Program-made: the position numbers and the translations under genes
In this document: positions 49,633-62,343 of the stretch, piece by piece
Layout: each line of letters begins with the position of its first letter
How positions within the stretch are numbered: position 1 is the stretch's first letter
Assembly (NCBI RefSeq): GCF_905475345.1
Contig: NC_066597.1
Location: forward strand, 456,001 to 520,000
DNA length: 64,000 bases
Reading direction: 5' to 3'
Source of the DNA: Vespula vulgaris
Lineage: Eukaryota; Arthropoda; Insecta; Hymenoptera; Vespidae
The notes under the pieces: generated by a model
Seen by the model: the letters and a program-made list of their open reading frames with translations, nothing else
The model's database searches: none
What the model was told of the DNA's origin: nothing

Positions 49633-51232
49633 ATGGAATTTCGTATTGAAAAGAAAAAAGACTTCGAATTTTTTATTAAAAGTCTATTGGCCGGCGGTAA
49701 GATATTAAATTAATTAATAATTTTTATAAAAATATTAGTAAAATTTTTTCCGGGCGTACTTTGTCCTAGTAGCATTTTATGTAGCGTAATTTTTATTAGA
49801 TGAAATGTTGATCATGTCAATATGATAAAGAATAAATTATTCGAATCTTATTTTAATGATATATAATGGAAAATTTATTTTTACATAGGTGTAGCTGGTA
49901 TTTGTTCCAAAACAACAGTTGCTCCATTAGATAGAATCAAAATATTATTGCAAGCTCACAACAATCATTATAAACATTTAGGTAAAAATGTTATATTTTA
50001 GTCATTACAAGTTATTTTAAAGTTATATTCATTTAACATAATATTTTATTATAGGTGTCTTCTCTGGATTAAAAGAAATTATTAAACGTGAAACAATTTT
50101 TGCTTTGTATAAAGGTAACTGGGCTCAAATGATCAGAATATTTCCATATGCTGCAATTCAATTTACTGCATTCGAATTTTATTCTAAGGTGATAACATTT
50201 AATTAATTTGTTCTTTTTACATATAAGAGCAGAAATATAAAACATATTTGTTTTATTATTTTTTTTAGTACTTGAAATCCTTGTTTGAAAAACGTAGACA
50301 TATAGAGAAATTTTTTGCTGGATCTGCAGCTGGAGTAACAGCAGCAACGTTAACATATCCGCTTGATACAATTAGGGCACGTCTTGCTTTTCAAGTTACT
50401 GGAGAACATCTTTATACTGGTATTATTCATACAGCTGCTTCAATTTTTAAGGATGTAAGTATTACATATCATATATAAAAAAATATATTTTTTTTAATAA
50501 AAAATTAGGCTATATTTGATTAATTCATTGCATTTTAGGAAGGTGGTTTTAGGGCACTGTATAGAGGATTTTTACCAACCATAGTTGGAATGATACCATA
50601 TGCAGGTTTTTCATTTTATTCATTTGAGAAGTTAAAATATTTATGTATGAAGTATGTACCAAATTACTCTTGTTCTAAATGTGATAGAAACACTGGTATG
50701 TAAATAATCTACCTTCAAATATTTATTTCAACTTCAGTATTAATATTAATAGTATTCACTTGATAGTCATTGACATATTTTTATTGCATTTAGGTGGTCT
50801 TGTTTTAACACTGCCTGCAAAAGTTATTTGTGGAGGATTTGCAGGGGCAGTAGCACAGAGTTTTTCTTATCCTTTAGATGTGACAAGAAGACGTATGCAG
50901 TTAGCTATGATGAATCCAGCTACACATAAATATAGGTAAACATTTTTATATTAATATATGGAATAAGAGAATTTTATTACTGTATGTTATTGAATTTAAT
51001 ATTTCTCTAATGATTAATATAAATAATTTTATAAGTTAATGTACTTTTTTTCTACAGCTCTAGTATGCTATCAACTATGAAACTAACATATAATGAAAAT
51101 GGTATTATGAAAGGGCTATACCGTGGAATGAGTATAAATTATATTCGCGGTGTACCTATGGTCGCAGTCAGTTTTACTACATATGAAATTATGAAGCAAC
51201 TGCTTAATTTAGATACGGGAACAAAATTATAA
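49633..51232 (+). CDS. Slc25a16: SLC25A16-type mitochondrial carrier
   Basis: Seven exons, 49633-49696, 49889-49981, 50055-50188, 50269-50454, 50539-50695, 50794-50935 and 51058-51232, give 316 aa (human 332). Three tandem carrier repeats each carry the Px[DE]xx[KR] signature: PLDRIK, PLDTIR and PLDVTR. Family-specific blocks include LLQAHNNHYKHLGVFS, RIFPYAAIQFTAFEFY, GEHLYTGIIH and TRRRMQLAMM, matching Graves disease carrier SLC25A16 more closely than SLC25A42. The carrier spans the inner mitochondrial membrane with six helices and has been linked to coenzyme A transport; the substrate is inferred from the family. The N-terminus is shorter than in vertebrates. It has the same orientation as ASPM, 1.36 kb downstream. 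Confidence 0.94.
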
Positions 51233-52590
51233 TTTATTTTATATTTGTTATAATACTACCTGTGTAAAGACAATGACATAAATTATTACAACCTATTCAA
51301 TTAGGTTTATTAGTAAAAAGGATAATATTCTCATAAATATGATTGCACAAAATAGCTATAATGGCATAAAATTTAATTAACTTTAATCTTGAGAAGATTG
51401 AAAGCAGACTAAATAAATTACAAAAGTAAGTTAAAACCAGTTATAGCTGATAAAAGTCAAATAAATCATGCCATAATTGGAGTGATTATTACAAAAACAG
51501 TTATAAATTTATGCTGTGAAAACTGTGATACATACATAAAATTAAAAGTATACGTAAGTGATAGATTATTAAAATTCAGATATATTGCATGATATTTTGA
51601 AGCAATATAATTATAGACACAAGAAATTAAAATATTTAATATATCTTATAGAAATAGTAAACAAAAAATGAAGTACAACTAAGCTATGCTCAATCATTTA
51701 ATGTGGTTTATATATATCAATTTTAATTTTATTAAATGTTTCATATTTTTTTACACATAAGTAGGTGAAAAAAAAACGATAAGGTTTATGTCCTTATTTT
51801 ATACACGAGATATTCGTGGTTTCTTTTTTATATCCATCCTATGCTAACATTGTGTAACCAAAAATACATTGTACATTTTATATATGCATAAAATTATATT
51901 TTTTATATAAATATAACATTTATTTATTCATTTATTTACTCGTCAATTCATTTTTAAAAAACAATAAACAATGCATTATACAGAATTTTTACTAATATGA
52001 GTCCTATTGAAAACGAATAAAAAATTATATATATTTTTATATGATTTAATATCTTTAATAATTACTGTGAAGTCATGATGGATCCTTTATTTTGTGTATT
52101 TATTTTAAGTAGAATAAAATTCATTGACTTTCATAATTCCATATCGAGTTTAGAACTAAATTGTAGCAAAATTTTATATCGCAGTTGCCATGGAGAAATA
52201 CTTATGATCGTATTATAAAAAAAGGCTTTAAAAGGATATCATCCAGAGCTTAGGATTGTAACAACAAAAAGACCTAAAGAAAGCCATGAAAAAGTTAGAG
52301 CAGATGATTTATTTGATAAAAATTGTACGATTATGATTAATTCATATAATAATGAAATACTGTCTTAACACATTCTTCATAAGTTAGAGAAGAAATTATG
52401 TATTTTGTTCAGCTGATTATTACCTAGGAACATTTTCTGAATTCAGTGAAGTAGTTCTTTGGATGTTTTTACGAACAGTTTGTAGAAGCGTTTGAATTCA
52501 AATTGTTCGAAGTGTCGTTAAAACCGTCAGTGACTGCTACGCACCTGTCATTAATAATAAAAGAAATTAATTACTTTTTACTTGCAGATA
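51233..52590 (+). other. SLC25A16 3' region and ASPM upstream region
   Basis: AT-rich 1.36 kb between two same-strand genes. 51233-52130 looks like 3' UTR and spacer. 52167-52365 holds a short broken coding-like stretch (listed separately). The 5' leader of ASPM lies near 52440-52590. Confidence 0.5.
52167..52365 (+). pseudogene. possible frameshifted coding relic
   Basis: Two overlapping plus-strand frames look like one peptide broken by a single-base shift. 52167-52250 includes ISQLPWRNTYDRIIKKGFK. 52219-52365 continues with GYHPELRIVTTKRP and KVRADDLFDKNC and then a stop. The switch falls in the A/T-rich run around 52225-52235. Composition is unlike the surrounding low-complexity sequence. 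I do not recognise the family, and it has no start codon or clear splice sites. Chance remains possible in a window of this size. Confidence 0.25.
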
Positions 52591-55500
52591 ATGTTTTTTC
52601 AGGTGAGAACATATTATATTTTATTTATATGTATGTGTGTTTGTTTGTGAATTTGTGAAATAAATAATTAAACCTTAATTCGTAAACCGGGAATTTTCAT
52701 ATTCGAGCAAATTTGAAAAATGTGATAAATGTACTTTATATATTTGCTAGAATAATGTATTTAAAGAAATTATTGCATAAATTTTCTATTCTAATCTTTA
52801 TTTAGAAGGGTTTAAGATGTATGAATTTTTTCAGAGATTTTTCAAACTTTAATTCATCGAAAACCGTATCGTTAATACAATGACATTTACGCTTTATGGT
52901 AATCGTAAAAACGTTTACAAATTAAGGATTAAAAATAAATCATACATGAAGTATAAGTGAATTCCTTGATTTCAGATTAATGTTACACCAGAAAGTAAAA
53001 AGGACACAAAGTCCTTTGATAGCGGCACTAATGACTTACATTTTACTTTAATATTAGGACCATTTCAACCTCAAACGAGGATAACAATGGAAACTTTTGT
53101 AAACACAACTGTACAGTGTTATTTGACTATAAAGAATATAAGTAATAAAGCTTTAACTGTAAGTATGTAAATATTATATAAAGAAGATTTTATACTTATA
53201 AAATAATTACATTTTATATCCCAGATAACAGTTACAAAGAAGCCGGATGAAGATCGATATATAGATTTAGATATATCTCATGCAACGATCCAAAGTAATA
53301 GTAATGCAGTAATATCTATCAAATGGTCTCCTAAGAAAGTTGGTTGTTGGCGAGATGTCTTGCAATTCACAGATAGTCGACGAATTAAATATGATGTAGC
53401 AATTATAACTACTGCTAAAAATTCTACAACAAAATGTAATAAACAACAGCCTTTAATACCTCTATCATCAAGACAATTAACAAATAGGAATAGAAAAACA
53501 TATGAAGAAAAGAAAATATCCAGAAATAAAAGTACATACCAAGAAAGCTTTTCAAGCTTTGATAAGCAAATAAAAAAGGATGTTTCAAGATTGCAAAATA
53601 TTCAAGATGAAGAGAATATTGCAAATATGTGTACGAATTATAAACATACAACAGAATCTTTTAAAAAAGAATGTGATAATATTTTTCCAAAGAAGAATTC
53701 TGATGAATTTTTAAAGTTTATTGATTCTAGTGCTTTTAATTTAACTGTTGTAAATACAGATCAAAAACTTTCTAATAACAAAAAAGAGTTCGTAAATCAG
53801 ATGCAAAGCATTCCCTCCATTATTTCAGAAGATATAGAAATACGTAGAGAAACATATGTGAAGGAAACTGTACATTCCAAAAGTATTTCTATTACAGATA
53901 GAAAAGAGATATATGAAGATTCATTATCACCACAAGTTCTAAATAATTCATCAGAATTTTCAATCTTAATGAATAATCTTGCTTTGGAACCTACTAATAT
54001 ATTGGAAACTTCATCAAATCAGCATAGAAATTCAACAAAGGATACATTCATTTGTAATAATTATACAGATAATTGTGTAGAAACAATGTCTGTTCAAACT
54101 GATGGAAATGGAACATATAATCTAAGTCCCACACTATCAATTAATAGTATATCAAATCAAAATTTAAATAGTATGTCAAATAGATCATTAGATTTATCTA
54201 TTAGAACACAAAATCTTGAATTATGGCAACCAAAACAATTATCTGAAAATTTTAATAGTTCGTCGCCGATTAAATCTTTGAAAAATGAATGGGCTAATAC
54301 TCCTTGCACAGGAGTGCTACCTTCATCTTCACCAATTCCAAGTACATCAAATTTTAATATAAAGCAACATTCTACAAAATATAAAGATTCAGCAACTGTA
54401 AAAGATGTCTTAGAAGCAGATTTATGGGTCAAAGCTAATAATAACCATAAAACAAAGATGGAAATACGTAGGAACATTGATTTTGGAACTACTGTTCAGA
54501 AAAGATTTATAAGTACATCAGAAAATGTAACATTAAACAAAACACAAACTTTTGATACGGAGAAATCATCAGGAATTTGTATAGAAATATCACCTCCTAA
54601 ACGATATTTTCATACTAAGATATTATCACGTAAGGTATCACCAAAAAAATATGGACAACATGGGAAGGAAAAATCTATGCATAAGGGAATTATTAAAAAA
54701 AAAGTTTACTCAAACACTCCCACTAAAAGTAAATAATTAATAATATAATTTACGTATAATTAATATTAATAATATATAATTATTTACACATATATATATA
54801 TACACAAATATATTTAGTTTTTATATTAATTTCAGAAAATGTAAATCTATCAATACCAGGAGTTAGAATCAGTAAACTATCATTGGCAAATGTGATTAAG
54901 AAAAAAACTCTTGATATAGCACCAGATCAATCTAAAGAAAATAATTCTAAACTTCAAGACACAGATAATTTATTTACTAAATTTTGTAATCCTGATCCAT
55001 TTGCAGCATGTGTTACAGAAGATCCATTTCTTAGTAGGTAAGATGTATCGAATTTGTGTTATTTAAATTTTTGTTATTCAGTATTAATAATTATAACATA
55101 GTACAATAATTATTTTTTAAATTATAGTACTATGTATTATGATGAAAAATGGGTGTACAATCAAGAGATTACATTTAAAAAATGGTTGAATGCATTATTA
55201 TCTCCACCTGAGGACTTGAATACCGATGTAGAAACAAGTTGTATTGACATTGGCAAAGTATGGCAATCATGTAAACTGTTAGAAAATTCGATTTTAGCTG
55301 AAACTAAAGAAGCCCTTTCAGCAAGGTAAATACCTCTATATAATGTCACTAATATAATTTTTAGTTAAATAAAACAATGTGGTGATTATGATTATGATAC
55401 TCATTAATAAATGTGATTTATCAGATATCATACTGATTTACGTTTGAATGCATTACGAAAAGCTGCAAATGCTATGTACCGCAAAAAAGAAATAGTTCAT

Positions 55501-58500
55501 GTGTTATCGCGTACAACCGTTTGTATAGAAAAGGGAATATTGACTATAAGATTGGATCGTGACTTGCATAGAGATATTGGTAAATTATTAAATTATATGA
55601 AAAAGTACTATGATTGTTTTTGTTTAGTTTTCTTTATTTTCTGTCAAGTTCATTAAATTAAATGCATATATTTGCTTTTATTTTTCTAGGATTACAAAAA
55701 GAAATGCTGGAATTATTTTTAAGTTATAATCCATTATGGCTAAGAATTGGATTAGAAACTATCTATGGCGAAAATATACCATTACATTCTAACAACGATT
55801 TGGTTGGTCTTACGAGATTTATTCTCACAAGATTCTTTTCTGATCCTTTTTTAAAAAAAAGTTATCCAAATGCTTATCATAGAAAACAACAACACACGAC
55901 ATTCATAACTCAAATGAATAAATTTATGTTAAAAAAGTTTCTTTTTTTAGTTTACTTCTTAGATTATTCTAAGATTAATAAACTTATTCGCCACGATCCA
56001 TGCTTATTTCATAAAAAAGCAAATATTAAAGATAGCAGAGCCATCCTGTTAGCTTTTTCTCGAGAAGTCTTAAGTGGTATTGGTGATCTTACCAAGGTTT
56101 TGAGATCATATGAATATGTTGTGTCATATAAGCAAACGTATTTAGATGAATTTGATTATGCTGTAACAAGTATTCAAAGTGATTTACGAGATGGTGTCAG
56201 ACTTTGCCGAGTTATGGAATTAATCAGTGGACGGTCGGATTTAACACGCCAATGCAGAATGCCGACGATTTCACGTTTACAAAAGATACACAATGTTGAT
56301 ATTGCTTTGAAAGCACTTTTACAATGTAGCTATGTTTTAACTGGTAACATTGATGCAAGAAGTATTGCTGATGGACATAGGGAAAAAACATTATCGTTAT
56401 TATGGCAAATTATATACAAATATCAAGCACCAAGATTCGAAAAAGCTGCACAATGTATACAAAACTGGTGGCGTGCTGTACTGTGGTATGTTCGTATAAG
56501 GAATTATACACGAACATATAAAAATAATGCAGCTTGTATTATACAGCGAGCATGGAGAAGAACATTGACTAGAAGAAAACTGATCTTTTTAAAAGAAGAA
56601 TATATAAGAAAATTACAAAGAAAAGAGAAAGCTGTTCGATTCTTACAAAACAAATGGAGACATTCAATACGTGGTATTCGCGATCGTAGAAGATTTTTAC
56701 TTATTAGGTCGGCTACAATAAAATTGCAAAAATGGTGGAAACGAATACACGAATGTAGATTAGATGTTCAAGATTTTCAAAATAAACGGAAAGCCTCGAT
56801 CGTTATACAGAGACAGTGGCGAGCATTAAAAGAAATGAGAGTACAGAGAGTGACTTATATTAACATGAGAATTGCATGTATTGTAATTCAAACATATTGG
56901 CGAGCAACGCTTTTAATGAAATTTGACCATATGAATTATTTAAAATACAGAAATACTGTTGTCTTTATTCAGAATAGATGGAAATTTAAAAAAATGTATG
57001 ATAAAATAAAGAAAGAACGATGCAAAGAATTAAAGGCTATTCATACAATAGAAATATGGTGGAAAAGTATTTTAATTATGAGACATGAAAGAAATAATTT
57101 CGTGATTATGAAAGACGCTGCTAATATAATTAAGAGATGGTGGATAGCCGTTCTGCAAGCAAAAAAATATCAAACTGTGCACAGATCTGCTGTTATTATT
57201 CAAAAGTATTGGAGGAAAACATTAGCGAGAAATGAATATTTAAAAAAAAAAGTAGCTGTTGTAAAAATAGAAGCATGGTATAAATGCATTATGGTAAAAA
57301 GAATTTTTCATAGAAATATTTTAAAAATTAAGAATGCTGCAATATGTATACAACGGTGGTGGAAAAATATTAATATTACTCAAAAGCAACGAAATAATTA
57401 TTTAGAACTTCGCAAAGCAACGATATCATTGCAAAAGCGATGGCGTACTTTAGTTCTTTCCCGATCAATTAGACAGCAATATCTATCTAAAAAAAGAGCA
57501 TGTATAGTAATTCAGACTTGGTGGAGAATGATTAAAACTAAACAACAATATAAGTATTTGCTACATAAACGGAACATAGCAGCAATTATATTACAAAGGA
57601 AATGGCGTTCTACATTGATGATGAAGCAAGAACAAAGAGAATATAAAAAATTGAAATTATGTACAATAAAAGTACAAAAACATTGGCGGGCCTTACAAAG
57701 TGCTAAAAGAGAATATTACAAATTCTGTGCTCTGAAATCTGCTACTATTTATGTACAACGTTTATTTAGAGCTAATAAAATTAGTTGTCATAATAGACAA
57801 TCGTATGTCCGCTTGCGGCAAAGTACAATCGTTATACAATCATATTGGAGAATGAAAGTGGCATGCAAAAGATTCATTACCAAGAAACGAGCAGCTTTAA
57901 CAATACAGGCCCATTGGCGAGCGTATGTTATAGGCAAAAAAGTCTATTTAAATTATGAACTATTGAAATTTGTAACAATTAAAGTACAGCGTCGTTATAG
58001 ATCAATTAAAATTAGCAGAAAACTTGCTCAGGAATATGATGCTTTAAGAAAAGCTACTATATGGCTGCAAGTTAAATGGAGGGCTAAATTAATAGCAAGA
58101 GCACAAAGAAATGAATTAAGAATGTATCACTCTGCTGCTAAAACAATTCAAAACTGGTGGTGGCAAATTTTATTTATAAAAAAATGTAAATTTATTGATT
58201 TTAAAGATAAAAAGGAAGGACAAGATCTTTTACAATTTACTGTGCGACAAATGTATAGTAGTATAATAATTTCAGTTATAAAAATTCAAAGATGGTGGAG
58301 AAATATATGTGAAAAACGTTTATATTATGAAAAGCGAATTCATGCAGCTAGTATAATTCAAAAATGGTGGATTACTATTTTAAGAACTAAAAAAAAAACA
58401 TTAGCAGCTACAATTATACAAGCTGCATGGAAAGGGTATCGAATAAGGCAAAAAGAATCTGTTCATATGTCAGAAGTACGGCAAAGATTAAAAACGGCCA

Positions 58501-59524
58501 CAATAACAGCATCACCACATGCAACATTAGCACATCGTTATCAACAATCAATTGATATACTTAAAAAATTCAACAAGATTGGTCAACTCTCAATGTGTCT
58601 TGCTTCATTAGGTTAATAATATATTTACTAAAATATGAGCTTAAATTACAATAGCATTAATATAAACATTTTGTACAGGTCTGATAACTAGATTATCACC
58701 AAAGGAGTGCATTACTTTATGTGAGCATAACTTGGTTGACAATATTTATGAAACATATGTTAAAAGTAATAGATCATTACCTTGGGCAATAGTCTGTTTA
58801 CGAGCAACAGATATACTTATTACACTTGCTAAGTTTCCACCAACAAGGAGTTATGTCTGCATGGTAAGAATAAATAATTATTATTCTTAAATATATATCT
58901 AAATAATACAATTGTGTTATAATAAAGTACCATTAGTCATATTTCAATTTTATATATATTACTATATGTAAGATTATTAAATTAATTATTATTAATTCTT
59001 ATTAATTATTATATATATTTCTATTTACTGACTTTATAATAGCCAAGACATGCATTACCAACAGTAAAACTACTACATGATAAATTGGATCACGAAGAGT
59101 TATCTTTACATGTAGCAACACTAATGTGGTTACTCATAAAAGAGGAAGAATATAAGAAGGTAACTCTTTCTTTATATAATTATAGTATCATTATAATATA
59201 TCCCATCTTTTTTATAGATTTTTCTTTAAACATTAATTTATAATATTATTTTGTTGTTTTAATCCGTTCATTCAATATCTTGATTTATAGGCACTTACAT
59301 GTTCACAGTCCATCTGGTTATTAAATTCTATATATAAAAAAATTATTAAAGGAAAAGACAAGTTTGCACACTACTCAGAAATATTAAGAAAGCAAACTAA
59401 CTTATTTCCAAGTTGTAAACCTGATTGGTCACTTTTCCATAAACAACTTCGTATATTTACAACCATTGAGAATGCTGTAACAGCAATACTTGAACAACTG
59501 GACATAAAAGAACATTTATCTTGA
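52591..59524 (+). CDS. asp: ASPM / abnormal spindle protein
   Basis: Ten exons, 52591-52602, 52976-53158, 53225-54728, 54836-55037, 55128-55325, 55425-55579, 55690-58611, 58679-58863, 59043-59159 and 59291-59524, give 1903 aa (fly Asp about 1950). The first coding exon is 12 nt (MFFQ). Residues about 20-110 are the N-terminal ASH domain (HFTLILGPFQPQTRITMETF). A disordered Ser/Asn-rich region is encoded by the 1.5 kb exon. Calponin-homology domains lie about 630-1000, including SIQSDLRDGVRLCRVMELIS. The 2.9 kb exon then carries about 25 calmodulin-binding IQ-type repeats (IQxxWR) up to about residue 1690. A helical ARM-like end completes it. The protein focuses microtubule minus ends at spindle poles. 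The array is much shorter than human ASPM (about 80 IQ units) but normal for insects. Confidence 0.95.
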
Positions 59525-59538
59525 AACAGAATTATATA

Positions 59539-59544
59539 AATAAA
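59539..59544 (+). terminator. poly(A) signal of ASPM
   Basis: AATAAA 14 nt after the ASPM stop, with a second AATAAA near 59569. Confidence 0.45.
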
Positions 59545-60295
59545 AATACAAAGATGTGCTAGATTACCAATAAATTAAACTTTCATTTCTCATGAACTCT
59601 CGTATCTTCCTGACCATTTTTGATAATTTGTTAATGTAAAAAGCTATAAGATCTCAGTAATACTTTTTAGCAAAATATAAGATTTTAAATATAAATTTAA
59701 TATTACATGAACTTGATGAAATTACTTTACCAATCTTATATATTAATGGTCACATAAATATAGAAATACCATTTTCTTAATTCAATGTAAAGAAATGTTT
59801 ACCATCAATATGCAATCAGTTGTTTTTAAATAGACTTTTAGAAACAAAGAACAATTTATAAATTATTTATATCTGTAAAAGATTATCTGCGTAAATTCTA
59901 TATATATATATATCGAAATTATATTTTATTAATACAAAAATGGAAGTATAAATGTAAATAAATATCGATATAAACACGTATAAATGTAGTTCATTAAGGA
60001 GAAATAAGTTGTCAAATTTTTTAAGGTAACTTATTTGCTGTATTTATATTTTCTGCAATATTAACAAAACAAAGTATTCAGTAAATTTGATTGATTTGTC
60101 AAAGGAATGCTAACAAAATTAAAAGATAATTTCTTATAGCTGCCATACCATTTACTTTAATAATCAACTCATTAATGGAAATATAGAGTATTACAACATC
60201 ATCTCAACTTTATATGATACAATAATAAGTGATAAATGTAAATTTTATTTACACAACTATTCGAAAATAAAATTAACTGATTGTGTATTAGCATT

Positions 60296-60825
60296 ACTAA
60301 CAATAGTAGTAGCAATAATAGCAGTAATAGTAGCAGTAATAATGACATAATGATGACAATGGTGCTCATGATAAAAGTAATAGTTAATTATTATGATGAT
60401 GAAGATGATAATGCTATTATTGTAAATGATGATGACGACGACTAAGATGATGATAATGAAAATCACATGGTGGAAACGACAATAGTAATAATAATAATAA
60501 TAGTAATAATAATAATAATAATAATATAATAATATAATATAATAATATAATAATAACAACATTAATGTAATAAAAATAATATTACAATAAGGATGATAAT
60601 GATGATGAAAATAATGATAATTATGATAATAGTGATGATAATTGCAGTGGTGATGCTAAAAAATAACATTAATGATGATAATGATGATGATCATGATGAT
60701 GATGCTAATTGAATAATATAGTCTTAGAATAATAAATAGCCACAGTGGCGACATTGGTGGTAATAGTAGAATAGCAGTAGTAGCAATAGAGTTGATTGTA
60801 GTAATAACAGTAGCTGTAGCAGTAG
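60296..60825. repeat. degenerate trinucleotide repeat region
   Basis: About 530 nt made almost wholly of interleaved AGT/AAT/ATG/GAT triplets read on the plus strand, with local pure (AAT)n near 60484-60525 and (GAT)n near 60600-60710. It lies in the probable 3' UTR of Mo25, whose strand would carry the complementary ATT/ATC/ACT triplets. Confidence 0.9.
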
Positions 60826-60838
60826 TTGTATTTTTGAC

Positions 60839-62343
60839 TTAATTTTCATGTACAGACTTAAGTTCTTTGATCTGTTTTATTAGGTATGCTTTCTCATCAT
60901 TAAACTGTTCATCTTCCGAACGATCTGTGTGGAAGCGTGTTAGAAATTCTATCAACTTCTCCTGATTACGAAGAAGTATATCAAGAATTGGTTTAGGTTT
61001 ATTTGGATTAGCAACAAATACCTGTGTAAATAGGAATATTGTTTCATAATCATTATATGGCCATATTAATTATTATAAACAAAATAGATGACGTACCTTA
61101 AATACATGAAATGCTTCAAATTGTATATTCCGTGATTTTTCTTTAAGCATATTCATCATAAGTTTTAAATTATCAGGGTTTGAAATATATCGTGTCATAA
61201 CCTGGAATAATTGTTATGGGAAAATGAATCTTTCATGAAGAATATACTTAATATTTCATGTGATTATTAAAATAAATACATACTGTAAAATTGTGTCTAT
61301 CAAGCAAAAGCTCACCCAACAACTTCAAACTTTGTCGTCTTGTTACATAATTTTCAGAATTCAATAACCTTTGATAATGAGAGAAAACTTTATCATAATT
61401 AACTTCTAGAAACTCAGCACTTAGAATTTTGTGCCTTGTAAGTAATTCCTACAGTAAATAATATAATTAGTATAATATAATATTACTTAATTTATATATA
61501 TAAATTCTTTTTTGTTTGAACATTTATTGTTCAATTGTGTATGTACATATGCATATACCTTAAACGTAGAAAACGCATCAGATGCTATATCAAATGTAGA
61601 CACCTCTACATATCTAAAGAAATTGTAAAAATCATCTGAATATATCATAATTTTTGCCAATGCTTCATATCTTGCACATTCTCTTAACATAGTGCCACAG
61701 TTTAATGCAATGTCTTGATGTTCGTAACTAAAATAAGATGTAAGTATAATTCGATTTATTTTTTAATTGAATATAACTCTGGCGATTCACTTTAATAGCT
61801 AATTTACCCAGACATAAGAGTAAACAGGATTTCTGGTTTGGTGCATATATATTCCACTGTTGGAGATCTTGTTCCAATTTGTCTTCTTAAAATATTATTA
61901 AAAACTTGAGCAACATCTTTTTTTCCCTAAATAATACACAAGTTATATAAATTTACTAAAATACGCAGTATGATGTCTATTAATAATATACATAAGTTCT
62001 TGCATTGAAATAAGATATACCTCAAAGTCAATACGACTTAGATTTTGCACAAGCAACAACAATAAATTACTGTTATATAATTCTTGTGCCAATTGAGCCA
62101 CAACAATATCTGCCTGTGGTTCAGTTTCAGCAGTTCCATATAACATATTTTTTATGTGTACAAGATTTTTGCTGACATCCTCTTGAGCCTAAAAGTGAAT
62201 GTATTTCATCATAGAAACCGAAATGTATACTTGCAACATACCTTTTCTACCTTCTTGTCACCCCGCTCCAATGCATTTACTGCTTCCTTGAGAGCCTTTA
62301 CCACCTCCGCCGGACTTTTTTGAGACTTTCCGAACAGAGGCAT
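60839..62343 (-). CDS. Mo25: Mo25 / CAB39 scaffold protein
   Basis: Seven minus-strand exons, 62343-62242, 62188-62021, 61926-61808, 61727-61559, 61448-61284, 61201-61097 and 61021-60839, give 336 aa (fly and human about 340). The start MPLFGKSQKSPAEVVKALKE is the conserved family N-terminus. The rest is the helical ARM-like fold with well-conserved blocks IGTRSPTVEYICTKPEIL, RECARYEALAKIM, FDIASDAFSTFKELLTRHK, NYVTRRQSLKLLGELLLDRH, and FEAFHVFKVFVANPNKPKPI. Mo25 binds STRAD and Ste20-family kinases, activating LKB1 and GCK-III/OSR1 kinases in the cytoplasm. It converges with ASPM. Its 3' UTR seems to carry the triplet-repeat region. Confidence 0.97.

Larger units (their letters stand above)
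59525..60838. other. convergent 3' spacer ASPM/Mo25 with triplet-rich Mo25 3' UTR
   Basis: Holds the ASPM poly(A) region (AATAAA at 59539-59544) and AT-rich sequence to about 60290. Then comes a long run of degenerate triplets that probably belongs to the Mo25 3' UTR. No coding frame is supported; the reverse-strand frame at 60257-60562 is a repeat artefact rich in Tyr and Ile. Confidence 0.5.

Noticed and set aside
60257..60562. 101-codon minus-strand frame rich in Tyr and Ile
   Set aside because: Arises from the triplet repeats; low complexity, and the composition is explained by the repeat.
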